A stretch of DNA of 64,000 bases from Entomortierella parvispora (GCA_963573315.1 OY752141.1:3162001-3226000), one strand, 5' to 3'; positions 12,235 to 26,464 are shown, numbered from the stretch's first letter. Notes: generated from the sequence alone by a model not told the origin. A program made the numbers and translations.

Positions 12235-13747
12235 GCATGCAATTCCAGAGATGTCGTTCGTGTGATCAGACCCTGGTTTGGCTCCTGTAGTCAGTTGTTG
12301 TTGTCTCGCACTGATCTTGCCGATGGGGTTCGAGATCCATGAGGTGACAGATGCAACACCTTTGAATTGAAGGGCAAAGATGCACAAAGCTCCGCCACCC
12401 ATGTCCGACTTGAGTGGCTGAGAATCTTTGCACGCGTCGCTCCTCCTCCCCCACGTCTTCTCGCGCTTGATCCCTAGATGACAGAAGGCCCTGCCTGCTA
12501 GTCCTTGGCGATGCGGTTGAACGCTACACAACGACGCCATGACGCAGACCCACAGCTGTCCATCTCGATCTCTCCATGCTCTTTCCCTCACTCACCCACT
12601 CTCAGAGCTTTTCTCGCGCTCTTTCTCTGTTGGTGGTTTTTAGCCCTTGGTCGGTCCGGCACCTCTTGTCCCCACACCAAGAGGTAATCTTTTTAAACTC
12701 ACGCGCGCGTGTGGTGAGGAAAACAAGGGGCTTTCTTTGTTGTTGTTGTTGTTGTTGTTGTGGCTCCTCACTGACAAACCTGCTTCCCCACAAGCATGCT
12801 AATAATAAAAACACGGCTGTTCTCGTCTTGCGGTGCTGCACCACGCTCCAGCTTGGGGTTCCATTGGACACCAATCCATACCCATCTACAATAAGACGAC
12901 AGGTGAGAGTCGTGAGGGACCTTCTGTTTGATACGCGCTGAAATGAATGGGAATCAACACAAGGAAAAATCTCCACGGAGGGAGAGAAAGAGAGCGACGT
13001 TCAGTTACTGCTGGTTGCTCTTTTTCTTCTTCCACACGATGCACAGTCGACTCAAGAACCACGTCGACAGTCAATTGCTCTCGTTGTTGTTAACCAACAA
13101 AGCTACATAGAAAGAGATCATGATACCCAAGATCCTCACTCATCCTGTCCTCTATCAATATACCAATGCCATGATGTCCTGTATTGTCAAAGAGAGCAAT
13201 TGAGGTTGTTGTGTTCTTCGTTGCTGTTCGTTGCTGCCAACTTCCTATTCTGTGATCAGCATCATCATCATCATTGCTCCAGCTACTCTACTACTACACT
13301 ATCCCTCGTTCTATTTTCCCAGGTTCGGATGGGATCTTAGTCTCAATCAAGGATCTGTTACACTCTTTTTTTTCATTTCCTGGGATCCCTTTCTTCCCTT
13401 TCCCTTCTTTCCTCCCCACAGATCTGTTTTTGCCCTTTTTTCAATCCAACTCCTGTGTTCTATATATCTACCCTCGATCCCTCACTTTTGTCTCTCTCTC
13501 TTCCCCCTTCTTTCTCATCCTTCCCCCCCCCCCTTTCTTCTATATAGGGTCGTGGATTTTCCGATCCCTTCCTTCACTCCCAACTTACACCTGCACAGCA
13601 CAACACGCGACACTTGATTTCCTCTACGTCTCCCGCGCTGAACCTCGAATATTCTCTTGGGTGTCTGCCGCTCTCGTTTCATTCAATTGATCCATTCATC
13701 ATTGACTGTACTATACCTACTTTTTCCTCTTTGCTACTATTTGAACA
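12235..13747. promoter_or_regulatory. Divergent intergenic region between EXD2-like (-) and cyclin-like (+) genes
   Basis: About 1.5 kb with no convincing gene. It holds a (TTG)n tract at 12737-12760, a C11 run at 13523-13533 within a long C/T-rich stretch (13360-13560), and TATA-like sequences at 13461 and 13541. Upstream of the cyclin start the plus strand is strongly pyrimidine-rich, like the leaders of most genes here. The several open frames between 12500 and 13690 are low complexity and overlap on both strands. Confidence 0.5.
12737..12760. repeat. (TTG)n trinucleotide microsatellite
   Basis: Eight consecutive TTG units in the spacer upstream of the EXD2-like gene. Confidence 0.9.
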
Positions 13748-14014
13748 ATGCTCAGGGCCCCTTCATCCACCTTGACTCAAGGTCAACAAAACCAGTTACA
13801 AACAAGCATTGTCAATGATAATAACCAAAAACTTAATGGAAGCTCGTTAAGTCTGCTCAAAGCCACATCCAAAGGTAACGACATTATCAAGTCGGTTGAA
13901 GATCGGCAAAGACTGTCTTCTCACCCTCGCTATCCATTGCCTTGACCCATTTGTATATATAACTGTTTTGCCGACTCGTACGTCAACATCGTCATCACCA
14001 ACAACAACAATGCC

Positions 14015-14038
14015 AAAAAAAAAAAAAAAAAAAAAAAA
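14015..14038. repeat. A24 homopolymer directly before the cyclin-like coding exon
   Basis: Twenty-four A residues end two bases before the likely Met codon at 14042. They sit either in the leader or at the 3' end of a leader intron. Confidence 0.9.
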
Positions 14039-14041
14039 GTA

Positions 14042-17000
14042 ATGGCGTTCCTGAATGGTCGCAAGAACCATTCGTCCAACTTGTCTGACGAGGAGGGCAG
14101 CAACAACACTAGCAATATCATGACCAGCCAACCTCTCCTACAGTCCAACAGAGATAAATGCCTCAGATCGAATGTTCCTATTACGTCTGCTGCAACCTCG
14201 ACGCTGACAAAGGCTGTAATGATGAACAACCACTCACATCGACCCAATTCCTTAAACTACCAAAGCAAGAGCCACAACGCCTTGAGCTCCGTGGCCGATC
14301 AGGACATGGCTGTTGAACAATATCGCCATCTTTTTCAAAACCGACCCATCAACAACCTCGCCAAGATTCCTCTCCCCGAGCTTGCCACATCAGCACTGGC
14401 GTCAACATTAACGACAGCAACCTTCAACACAGCAACAACCACAGGTCCTTCTTCAACAAAGAGTACCAACTCCTCAGCAGCTCCCGTCTCTATAATCCCG
14501 GCAATCAAATCATCAACAGAGTTTCAACTGGAAAGCTTTGAGAAGCAGCTAGAGAGTGCCTTTCAAGGAATCGGACTCGAAGATTTTTACAGCCGCCCTT
14601 CTACTAGGAAACCGAGACGTCGCGCTGCGAAGCGTGGCTCAGTTCGCCCCACCAATGGATCCACTACCACCATAAACGCGACGCGCCGCATTCAATCGGG
14701 TGATATTCGCCAGCTGGGTGTCAATACCAATCATACCACGCGTTCATCTAATTCTCGACGAAGTGCCGGTCAACGAGGTCTGAGCAGCAGTAACAGTAGC
14801 AGTAGTAGCCTGATGACCACAAACACCTATGCTCACCAGATGCATATCCCTGGACAAGCCCATTTTGGAGGCGTGAATTTGGTCGACATTGTTCGGGGAC
14901 TCGAGTCAGAATTCACGCAAGTGGTCGACTCGGCTGAAGAGGAAGGATCGGAGGACTCACAGACCTGTCTTTTGTCAGAGAGGGAGGTTAGCACAGATGA
15001 AGAGGACAATGGTGCCTATGCAGTTAGGAACATCTTGTCCCAGAAGGAACAGCTGTCTGCTATCGTTTTGCCACCACGGCCGCCGACGTCCTACAAGAAC
15101 CATATCCTATACCAGCAGCACTCTACCTCCTCCTCCTCTTCTTCTTTGGAATCATCTTGTGGTGACTCATCGAGCTGCTCTTCCTTCAACACGATTGAGC
15201 CGGCTTCATCCGCTTCCTCCTCATCATCACTGTCATCTTCTTTGGCAGCGTCACCAGAATCCACGCTTCTGAACACGAGCGTGGATTCGGGCGAAGATAC
15301 TGTCTCATTATTGGTCTTGCCTTCACCAGCCGCCTCCACTGCTGACTCTTCTGACGTCTCCTCTGCCTCCACGGCCGTACCGGAGAGACTACCACTTGCA
15401 TTGGAGGAACCCCCACAGTACGATCAGCATGCACAGGATATGCATCTGGGCGTCATTCCCAGTCCTGCTGATGTCTGCACATCAGTTTTGTTTGACTATG
15501 AACAGCAGCAGCTCTTGGACTCAACTTCTACCTTGGTCTTGGACAGCCTACTGAAAGAGGAGGAAGAACGACAATTGGAGGCAGAGAGAAAGACAATCCT
15601 GGCCACTGAGGTTGCTGCGAGTGCAGCAGCCGCGGACGCGGCAATGGCCGAGATGCAGCTACAGCTGCAACAGCAACGGGAGTGGGACTTGAAGAAAAAG
15701 ACGGAAGTCAAACCGTCTCTGACGTTGCAAACAATGACCCATACTCTTGGAGGTATCGCTCCAGGAGCCCTAAGCGCGTTTGAGAATCGCCCTCAGAGTG
15801 CTCAGTTCTCGTTGACAAAGTGTAACTCGACCTCAAGTCTTTATATCGACAGCACAATGACCAAAAGTGATGTTGACGAAACCCTTAGAGCGTAAGTCTT
15901 TTCTTCTTTATTTCACTCTTTATTTTGTATCGTCATTCAACTAACATGTTCCTTTTCTTCATCCTTTTCAAGTGTAGCAACTGTTCTTTATGACAAGATC
16001 TTGTTGTCTCACAAGATCAATGATTGCAGAACCTCAAGGATCATTAATTCATCGTCGTATATGCCCTCGGAACGCGTTATCATGACCCAAGCCGACGTCT
16101 TTGACTTTATGAGGTTCATCTTTGACTGTGGCCAGGTAAGGATCAACAGGTTAATTGAGTCCCTTCCCCCTCATATTATCGCCTATAACTGCACCCTTTG
16201 TACTTTTTACTCATTCGACTTTCACATACTGCTCTAGAACCTGAGAGCTGAGAACGCCATCATCACCTTGATCTATGTGGAGCGAATCACGGAGCTAGGC
16301 AACTTGTCCTTCCATGCCATTAATTGGCGTCGACTACTTTTAGGGGCCTTGATCCTTTCCATCAAGGTCTGGGAGGATCTCGCGGTCTTTAACTCTGATG
16401 TCTGCGCCATCTTTGAGGGTCTGAATGTCAAGGACGTGAACGCGTTGGAAAGGTTCTCGATGGCCAAGTTGCAGTACAATGTCTCGGTCAAGCGTTCCAT
16501 CTACGCAGCCTATTTCTTCCGGTTGAGAGACGTCAGTGAGCAGGAACATAACTTGCACTATGGAAAGTTGACCTTGAGCATGAGTCAACGGGACATGCGG
16601 GAACAGCTCTCTCAATCCACTTTGTCGTCGGCGTCCTCAAAGAGTGCAAGTTTAATGACCCAGAACGATTCCAATCTTTGTCACTCCTCATCCAGTCGCG
16701 GTTTGATGAACATGGCGACGGCCATCAACAAAGTCCCTGTTGGTCCTGGTTATCGCAAATGGACCTTGAAACCCTTGAGTGTCCGAGAGGCGGACAGACT
16801 TGAAGCCCGTTCGGCCCTGTACTGCTCTAATATGAGGATGGAAGAACAGGAACGGAAAGATGTAGGCTGTTGTTGGGACGAGTATTCGGTCATTGCTGAT
16901 CGTGCCTCGCCCGCAGAGCTTTCTGCTTCCATGCACACCTTGGCTTCTTCCAGTCTTTCCTCTTCAGTCTCGGTCTCGACCAGTGGAAATGGTGTTGGCG

Positions 17001-17254
17001 CTGGCGATCGAGGCAGCAGTAGTGGCATGTCGACCTCTACCTCCACCTCCTCAAACGCGACCATGATCTCGGGCTCGACCGCAGATCTGACTGGAGGCGG
17101 CAGTGGTGTTTACTCCAAAGGGGAAGTAGAAGGCGGATCTTCATCCACTTGTTCACTTCTGCAGGGTACAGAACCACCCCGAAGAGTTCTTCGACTGAAA
17201 AAGAGCCGAAGTGACTTTTTCTTTCAAAATACTACTCCTGCATCCATCATGTAA
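14042..17254 (+). CDS. Cyclin-Y-like cyclin with a long disordered N-terminus
   Basis: Three exons: 14042-15891, 15973-16135 and 16238-17254, giving about 1009 residues. The first ~600 residues are Ser/Thr/Asn/Gln-rich and disordered. The cyclin box starts in exon 2 and runs to about residue 790. It contains NLRAENAIITLIYVERI, INWRRLLLGALILSIKVWED, and LERFSMAKLQYNVSV, which match the cyclin Y subgroup that activates CDK14/16-type (PCTAIRE/Pho85-like) kinases. A downstream KPLSVREADRLEA segment also matches that subgroup. The start is ambiguous. An upstream exon at 13748-13874 (MLRAPSST...) could splice with matching phase onto 14040 and add 43 residues, but the acceptor would follow 24 A residues with no pyrimidine tract, so I kept Met 14042. 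The C-terminus is Ser-rich and basic. Confidence 0.85.
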
Positions 17255-17628
17255 CATCTTAAACCGGAAACCTTAGAACCAAAAAGAACAAAAAGATACC
17301 CCTCTGCTGCTAACTTTTTTACATAAAGCAAAATTCAATTTTGTAAATGTTGGTATTGTCTAAAGGGAGGGAGCATGACGCACCCTTGTTTGGTTTATTG
17401 TGCTGGTAAGTAAAGCGATCTACATGAGGATGAGTGAGGAGTGGTTTAAAGTGCGGTAGGCAAAAGATATGCCTGTCTACTAATGATAGTCTAAGTTTTT
17501 TAAAAAAAAAGAAAAGATGATGGGGTGCTTTTTGTAAATAGGAAAAAAAAGAAGAGCAAGACACGAATGCAGGAAAAAAAAAAGGGAAAACAGGCAAAAA
17601 TGACGAAAGAATTGAGATGGATGGACCT
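17255..17628. terminator. Convergent 3' region between cyclin-like (+) and carrier (-) genes
   Basis: This stretch of 374 A/T-rich bases separates two convergent stops. It contains several runs of A on the plus strand (17501-17590) and likely holds both 3' untranslated regions and poly(A) sites. No gene is seen. Confidence 0.5.
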
Positions 17629-20482
17629 TTAAAGACCCAGCTCTCGTTTGCTGTACTCATACACAACATACGAGATGCTGACAGCGGGCACGACTTTGGT
17701 GAGCGTAGGTACCATGCCCTTGTAGAATCCGCGAATACCATCCTTCTCAAATGTCTTCCTGAAGACGTCCAACGTTGATGTGTAGGTCTGAGGATGCTGT
17801 GGGGTTCCTTGGGCTTGTAACCTGGAGTTGCAGAGAGATTAGAGGTAGCTAGTTAGCACACTGAAACAGGTACCACAACTCTGCGTAAGTCAGTTTCAAG
17901 AAGATCGATTGCTTACCGAGTGCGAACCAGACTCAGAGGGTAGACACTGGTTGCGCCTACACTTCCACTGATTGTTCCGCAAGCCAAGAGAACAAAGACG
18001 CTTGGCCGCTCCAGACTTTTCTCCTCACTGCCCTCAGCTCCTTCCTGAACACCAGCCTTCCATCGCATATAGCCAAACTTCAGGGTCTCAAAGACCGAGA
18101 GATCAATAGCTGCATATGGGAAGATGCCAACGAGCGAAGGTCCGAGGCCGCGGTAAAAAGCACGCCACCCTGATCCCTTCCACATCTCCTTGGCTACAGT
18201 CTGTATGCTTAATTTGTTGGCGGGTGAAGCTGAGATTAATGAGGTCCCTGTCGATGAGGCAAAAGTGCGCTTGCCCTGACTGGACCCGCCAGTAGAGGAC
18301 ATAATTCTCGTCTTGATGGTCTCTAAAGGATAGATGGAGAACTGTGATACCAAGCCAGCAATACCACCAGCCAAGAACCGTCCAGAGGTAGCGATCTCAG
18401 GGACATGGCCAGGAGGGTGGGTCTTTTTGGCCGAGTTGTTGCTGTGGAGCGGTTGGACAGTCATACCAGGCAGATGGGTGGCAATGAACCACTTTGTAGT
18501 CTCGTATGTATAGAATTTGATTGCAGATTCGGGGGCGATCTTGATGATGTTGAGTCCGTTACCGCGGAAGAAGGTCTTTAGGCCACCTTGGTGGTAAAGT
18601 TCCGTGATGGCATTCCAGAGGAGTCGTTGCTTGACAGGCGCCACTGCACTGGAGCCGGAGAACTTGGGTATATTTTTTAAGCCAGCCTGTGCCACGGGTC
18701 CTACCAGAGCTGGGACCGAGTTGGTGATGAGGTATACTTTGAGACGATCCAGCGGTGCCGTAACTGCGATTGAGATCATAGGGGGGGGGGGGGGGGGTAA
18801 GTACATTGTTCATTCCAAAAAGAGTCTGCTTCCAAGATGTTAATCTCACGGTACCTGTTCTTGACACCGCGCCAGCAATGGCTCCCGCAAGGAGATACCT
18901 CGCTACATAGTCATTATCGGAGGGTGGCATGACGACATCTCCATCTACGCCGACCTGTGCTACAACTTCTTGCACATAGTTGTAGATCTCCTTCAGTGTT
19001 GGTTCTCGGGGCAAAAGCTATTGTCATGGATTATCCCCGGGTTAGTCCAAACGTGCGTGTCTTCATTGTTCCACAATAATGTTCCAGTTTGATAACGACT
19101 CGCATGCATGCATTTGGCGAGGACATGCAGGGACTCGCTTGTACGTCCATTCGCTGATTTGTTGCAAAGCAGATCATCGGTTTGAGCGACGTTGACCTCG
19201 GCGTGATCTCCTGAGGGGAGTGTCATACCCAGTGAACACCAGCCGTAGATCCCAGGATCAAGTGTTCTTTCCTGATTGGAATGTCCTGCCAGACCAGATC
19301 GGCTCCTCTTTTTGAGACGGTCCAGGTGAGTGTGCGTGCCTGAATCTACTTACCACTAAGAAGTCGCGCCATTCCTCAAAGTCAATAGCTCCATCTCCAT
19401 CTTTGTCCATGGCCTTAATAAATTGCTGCAGTTCCGTATCTGACATTTTGATTCCTGCTTTTGCCAACGATGCCTGCAGCTCGTCCGCTTGGATCTCTAT
19501 GAGATTCAAAAAAGAACAAACGGATCGAAGGTTACAGCCTGTTCCACGATATTGTATGGACAAACTCGCCTTGAGCCAGTCTTGTTTGATTGCTCTCCCT
19601 GTGCTTACCGTTATCATTATTGTGGTCGATCTCCCGAAAGAGGTTCCAAAGTCGTTCCTCCTTTTCTTCCACAAAGACCTGAAAGTCATCATACCGGACC
19701 CTGCCGTTGTGCCGATCTGGCAGGGGTCCCTCGCTGCCTTCCCGACCCAAGTCCATGTCTGATCCATTGTCCTCTAACGTTCCTTCTGAGGATCCAGAGA
19801 GGTGTCCTTGATCATGATGGTGGTGATGACCATTCTTGTGGCGGTAAAGCTTCCGTGAGTGACAGAGCTGCAACAGTTCGTCGGCGTAACGCCGCTGCAC
19901 TTCCTTGTCCGGCGTCACTTCTGCAAAGAATCCAACCAGGGAGTTTGCATCGAGGAATCCTGACCGATGTTCATCCAACTGGTTGAATTGTCGACGGATC
20001 CTCATCTGTCGTTCTTCCCGAGTTTCGTAATGGGAAGGGATTCCAACTCGAGAGGGCGCATCCGATTCTATTATTGAACGATCCATGTCTTGCTCCAGGT
20101 GTCTACGATCCGCAGCGTCTTCGGCCGGAAGAAACGTCGGATCTGAATCCGATTCAATGTCGACTTGCGGCGTCCGCTTAATAGTTTTCGTCATGTCAAC
20201 ATGGACAAGGGACGCCTTTTTCGGACTTGAAGAGGAGGAGGAGGGGGACATGGGTTTTGATTCGGAGGGATTCGATTTCGAGGCGGAAGGGGACGAGGCT
20301 TCGTTGCCTGAAGGCTTTGTTATTGAAGAATGGGAAGAGGATGAAGACGTTTTGTGCGAGGAAGGATGAGAGATGGAATTCTTTTCCTTCATGGGCAAGT
20401 CCATGAGTTTTATGGAGGTGCGCTGCTTTGTCAACTCTTGCTCTGCGATCATGGGCTCCCGGTCGAAGGAAGGGGAAGCCAT
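17629..20482 (-). CDS. EF-hand calcium-regulated mitochondrial ATP-Mg/Pi carrier (SCaMC/Sal1-like)
   Basis: Five exons: 20482-19609, 19496-19354, 19017-18855, 18763-17917 and 17821-17629, giving about 739 residues. A Ser/Lys-rich leader of ~150 residues precedes the EF-hand region. One hand (near DEHRSGFLDA) looks degenerate, one is split by an intron (DHNNDN-E..DE), and one is canonical (DKDGDGAIDFEE, near residue 322). Three mitochondrial carrier repeats follow, with PLDRLK, YPLETIKTR and YPLSLVRTR. APLDRLKVYL is characteristic of the calcium-dependent ATP-Mg/phosphate carriers of the inner membrane, in which calcium at the EF hands gates net adenine nucleotide transport. A 17-base G run (C on the sense strand) lies inside intron 3, and intron 2 is unusually long at 336 nt. 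The leader is longer than in yeast Sal1. Confidence 0.92.
18781..18797. repeat. G17 homopolymer inside a carrier-gene intron
   Basis: Read on the minus strand this is a C17 run between the donor at 18854 and the acceptor at 18764, about 15 bases from the 3' splice site. It may serve as the pyrimidine tract. Its length in the assembly may not be reliable. Confidence 0.85.
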
Positions 20483-22428
<1,946 letters not shown>

Positions 22429-22542
22429 AGAGTACTATTAAAACAAGTCGACAGTTTACCCACCACCCCATCAGACATATCAACAGCATTTTAGACATAA
22501 AAAAAATATCAGCCCTTCACGGAGACATTTTGTTGCTTTTTA

Positions 22543-23985
22543 TCAATGAAATCTGTAAGGACTGGAACTATTCTCGAACTGGGGGCCGGCATCCATCGGG
22601 AATGGACTTGATCTTACTGGAAGAGTAGTCGACAGCATATCACCAGGTGTCAACGGATGAACAGATGGGGCTGCGGGGACATTTGATCTTCCAGGAATGG
22701 ACCCGTCGAGGACAGAATTGGTACAGGAAGAAGTGGACAAAGACGTTGGTTGTTCACTGATGGGAACACGATCATGCCCAAGATCGTGGCCCAAATGGGG
22801 ATGATAATGCTGGGATGGATGTGGATGGGAAAGGTTGAGGGTGTGCAAGGAACATAATACCGGATGCTCCGTTGGATTAAGATCAACAGTCGAGTTGAAT
22901 TCAAAGGACGCTCGTCTGGACAGGTTTTGAGGCGAATTGGTACTTGTGCTGGGTCGACTTCCATGGTCTTCAGTGTAGGTCGCGCTCAAATGACTGCTGG
23001 CGTGTCGATTGGGATGGTGATGAGAGGGGTGGCGGGTATGGTGATGATGATGATGCTGAAGGTGTCTACTGTGTGCCCCTGAAGTCGCTGAAGCAGATGC
23101 GTGGTGACCAAAGTATCCTCCCGCTCCTGCAGGACCGTCATCTGCTGACAACTCCAAGGGGGTAATTGGGGCAGACGCACCCAATTGAGGCCGAAGCATG
23201 GGAGACACACGAGGAGAGATACCCAAGTGAGGTGTCACCTCTCCTGGCCTCATCGAGGCAGCAGTTGAAGACAGCCTTGACGAGGACGCAGACGCAACCA
23301 GGGGTGATGGAATATTAGGGTGGTGTGTATGCTGAACAGGATGATATAAGCATCCAAAGGCATCGTACAACGCGTTCTTCATCATCTTGGACTCGTGCAA
23401 GGAGGATGAGGAGGTGCCTGCGGGTGGCAATGTGCTCTGTAAACTGTGGGGGCCATGTGGTGCATTCAAGGGGTGCATTGGAGAGAGCTGATGCTGTTGC
23501 TGCTGTGGTCTTTGGAGAGGCGGATTCGCTTTCGCGAGACCTTCGTCGACAAGGTGGGTATGATCCTGCTTGGCTGAGGACGTCGATGCCAAAGAGGAAG
23601 AAGCAGAAGAGCTTGGGGTGTCCGTGTGCTGTTGCTCGTTTCCGATAATGAGTCTCCTGGCTTGGGTATTAATGGTCAATGTATTCTTTGGATCTGATCC
23701 TGTACCCAGATCGTTTGATATCCGAAGCTGTGCCATGTTTGGAACAGCCGAAATATCATGGGTATTTGTGATAGCGAGCGACGAGGGCGCATTGTCGAGA
23801 ACAGCAACAGAAGGCCCATTGCGATTGTCGATGCCCAAGAACTGATGAGCGTGGGCGGCAGTGGGTTGTGGAGTCTTGTTATCTTGAGCTGTGGAGGTGT
23901 GCGAGTGTTGCGATTTCGATTCCTTGGGCAAGTGTGGCAACCTGCGGTGAGTAGCCACGGTTGGAAATATCACAATGGAGGCCAT
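22543..23985 (-). CDS. Hypothetical His/Ser/Pro-rich low-complexity protein
   Basis: Single open frame of 480 residues from Met 23985; in-frame Met codons farther upstream would extend it to 24210 through Pro/Ser-rich sequence. I do not recognise a family. Visible features are a basic N-terminus (MASIVIFPTVATHRR), many Ser runs, an uninterrupted His6 within a His-rich block near residue 355-380, and a short block resembling a conserved island (ESKMMKNALYDAFGCLYHP). The length and absence of stops, with an ordinary third-position pattern, support coding, but composition alone could mislead. It might be a transcriptional or cell-surface regulator; no function is claimed. Confidence 0.55.
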   Translation of the reverse strand: MASIVIFPTVATHRRLPHLPKESKSQHSHTSTAQDNKTPQPTAAHAHQFLGIDNRNGPSVAVLDNAPSSLAITNTHDISAVPNMAQLRISNDLGTGSDPKNTLTINTQARRLIIGNEQQHTDTPSSSASSSLASTSSAKQDHTHLVDEGLAKANPPLQRPQQQQHQLSPMHPLNAPHGPHSLQSTLPPAGTSSSSLHESKMMKNALYDAFGCLYHPVQHTHHPNIPSPLVASASSSRLSSTAASMRPGEVTPHLGISPRVSPMLRPQLGASAPITPLELSADDGPAGAGGYFGHHASASATSGAHSRHLQHHHHHHTRHPSHHHPNRHASSHLSATYTEDHGSRPSTSTNSPQNLSRRASFEFNSTVDLNPTEHPVLCSLHTLNLSHPHPSQHYHPHLGHDLGHDRVPISEQPTSLSTSSCTNSVLDGSIPGRSNVPAAPSVHPLTPGDMLSTTLPVRSSPFPMDAGPQFENSSSPYRFH

Positions 23986-24529
23986 GACGGGTTGAATGGA
24001 CGTGGAATGAGAGACGGGGAATGAATGAACGAGGGAATGGGGTGAGGAGGAGAGGGAAGGAGAAGAAGAAGGAGGTGGTGTAAAGGCGTCTTTTATCAAG
24101 GCCGGTGAGGGAATAAACGAGCGAGTTGCCAGGGAACAAGTGAAATGAAGGAAAAGATAGAGAGAGAGACGAGGAGACAATGAAGAAATATGCCTCACTG
24201 GATGTGGCACAGGCGACGCCTGCTCGCACGGACTGGACGGGCAGCAGCAGACATCCTCCCAATTGGCTGCTTCTTAAGGGCCGCCACTCCATTTCGCCCA
24301 TCCTCCTCATCATCATGCAGCGATCACGTCCTGCCCCAGGTTTGTTTGTGTCTCTCTTTTCCTTTCCTCTCCGTGCCTCCCCATACCACACACCCCACCT
24401 GAACCGCATCTGACAGGAAGGCGTACATCAGGATCACCCTTGGCCGCGACTCTTCCGCCTCTACTGACAGACACACAGACAGACACACTGACACACCTGT
24501 AGACATACCAAACAGGGAGCCACACAACC
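23986..24529. promoter_or_regulatory. Divergent promoter region, hypothetical (-) and first DUF1772-like gene (+)
   Basis: This 544-base spacer carries CATTCATTC on the minus sense strand (about 24015-24030) and a CA/GA-rich plus-strand leader (about 24468-24500, ACAGACAC repeats) just before the ATG at 24530. No other feature is seen. Confidence 0.5.
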
Positions 24530-25120
24530 ATGCCGATCGCACATCAGTTCAGGGCTTTTGCCAATAGCACAAACGTTCTCCTCATCGCAAAGATTGCCAC
24601 CATCTCCTCCATGGGCATCTTTGCAGGGACAGCTTTGAACTACAATACCATCACTATGCCTTCTCTCCGCAAGTTTGCATCGAGCTCCTCCCTTGCCGTC
24701 TGGGCTGAGATGTATCAGCTCGCCAAGCGTATGGCGACCGAGTTTATTCTCTTGTTTTTGAATGCAATGATACACAAGAGAAGATGATGACCCAATCCTC
24801 CTATTTTTGTTCTAGCAATCCAAATCTCGACTATTGTTATCGGCACCATTGGGGGAGCCGGATTGTACTACAAGACACAAAACTCATACTACTTGGCTGG
24901 AGCGCTTATGATGGCCGTCATCATTCCCTACACGACCACACTACTCTACCCTATCAACAACAAGCTTTTGGATATTCGAAAGTCAGGAAGGGACGATGGA
25001 ACTGTAGAGGAAATGCTCATTAAATGGGATGCGATACACTTTGGCAGGACGTTACTGAGCTATGGAGCCATGGTCGTCACCCTGTACGGTGCTTTGAAGG
25101 GTCATACTCGAATTGTCTAG
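24530..25120 (+). CDS. DUF1772-like four-helix membrane protein, copy 1 of 3
   Basis: Two exons: 24530-24728 and 24816-25120, giving 167 residues. Hydrophobic segments near the start (LLIAKIATISSMGIFAG), mid-protein (STIVIGTIGGAGLYY, then ALMMAVIIPYTTTLLYPIN) and end (LLSYGAMVVTLYGAL) give four predicted membrane helices. The NTITMPSL segment after helix 1, the IPYT..LPIN pattern after helix 3, and the W.. .H.GRT.L segment before helix 4 fit DUF1772, whose few studied members relate to anthrone oxidation; most have no known role. The phase-1 intron falls at the same point in all three copies. This copy is the most divergent and lacks the NQYGRTALN block shared by copies 2 and 3. Confidence 0.82.
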
Positions 25121-25450
25121 AGAAGATCATGTTGAGCTCTCGGTGCCGATGCCGATGCCGGCCCGATAAAAGAAGAAAAAGGCTGACCGGGAAGGAGGAA
25201 CCGGACGTCAACATAATAAAAAAGGAAAAAAAATTGTTCACAACACGCCTCTTAAGTTCCAGGAGGTCCGCGTAAGTACTGTACTCCAGGGTCACCAAAA
25301 AAGCATTGAAAAATCCCCTTCAGATTATTTTTTTTCCTCTTCCTTTTTTTTCTTCCTCCTGTAAACCAACAACATCCACCCCCTACTTTCCCACGTCCCA
25401 AACACTTTTATCTCCATTCGGCCACTTTCCACTTTAGAGATACATCCGGA

Positions 25451-26081
25451 ATGTCCCTTTCACAACAAGTCAGTTCCTTCTTCAATGGAGAGAACCTGCT
25501 TTTGGTCTTCAAGTGTGTCACAATCGCATCCATGGGGATTGGTGCCGGTGCAGGAGTCGCTATGAACGGCACCATCATGCCCACGCTTGCAAAGTTCTCG
25601 ACCACCAGTGCTGTCAATCTCTGGTGCGAGATGGCTCATCCTGCAATGCGTAATATTTTCGAGTCCATTGTGAACCGCACAGAAAAGAACATTTGAACCT
25701 ATTCAAACTAACACTCATATCTACGTATGGTTTGCCTCTCTTCTTGACTCGACAGTCACCCAAGTGTCGTCTTTTGTCACTGGGTTCCTGGGTGGCGTTG
25801 GGGTCTACTATAGAACCAATAACAAGTATTACCTCTATGGCGGTCTGATCATGTTGTCAATCCTTCCTTACACAATGGTCATGTTCTTGCCAATCAACAA
25901 GGATCTGTTTGCGTTTGCAAAATCTGGACTGAGTGATTTGGATGGATCGATTGCTCGCAAGATGGTGACCTGGAACCGAAACCAGTACGGACGCACCGCT
26001 TTAAACGTCATTGCCCTCCTCACTACCCTTTATGGAGCCTTGACTGAAGGCAAAGGCGGCAAAAAGGGCAAGTCCAATTGA
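25451..26081 (+). CDS. DUF1772-like four-helix membrane protein, copy 2 of 3
   Basis: Two exons: 25451-25649 and 25756-26081, giving 174 residues. It shares with copy 3 the segments YYLYGGLIM, LPINKDLFAFAKSGL and WNRNQYGRTALN, so these two are the closest pair. It has four predicted helices and a short Lys/Gly-rich cytosolic-looking tail (GKGGKKGK). The leader is strongly C/T-rich (25320-25440). The start is the only Met before helix 1. No enzyme partner gene is adjacent that would define a pathway. Confidence 0.85.
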
Positions 26082-26464
26082 ACGAATCCTGGAGAAAACC
26101 CCTAACAGGTTGTACAAAAACTACACACCTCCCGCTGACATAGTCTTTGGCGCTGCGAGAAATAAAAAAAAAAAAAAAAAAGACATTGACCTCCTTCCTA
26201 CATTGACGCCAAATTGACGCGTGGGGTGACTAGCCTGTGGGGTAAGCAATAAGAGAGTGGGCAACGAGTGCAGCAGGGTCTGGAGCGCTTTCTTGTGTTC
26301 ACATCTCACGACCCCAATTGGTCGCACAGAGAACCATCTCAGTCCAGGGCTCACTCCAAATTGCCAAGCATTTTTTCATCTCTAAAAACCCCTCCCCCTC
26401 TTCCTATTTTTTTTTTTTGGTCTCACTTGTCCTTCCATCACCTTTCTTCATATCCAAACGCAAC

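Noticed and set aside
13231-13690. Two overlapping frames before the cyclin-like gene
   Set aside because: Low-complexity Phe/Ser/Pro translation of a C/T-rich leader.
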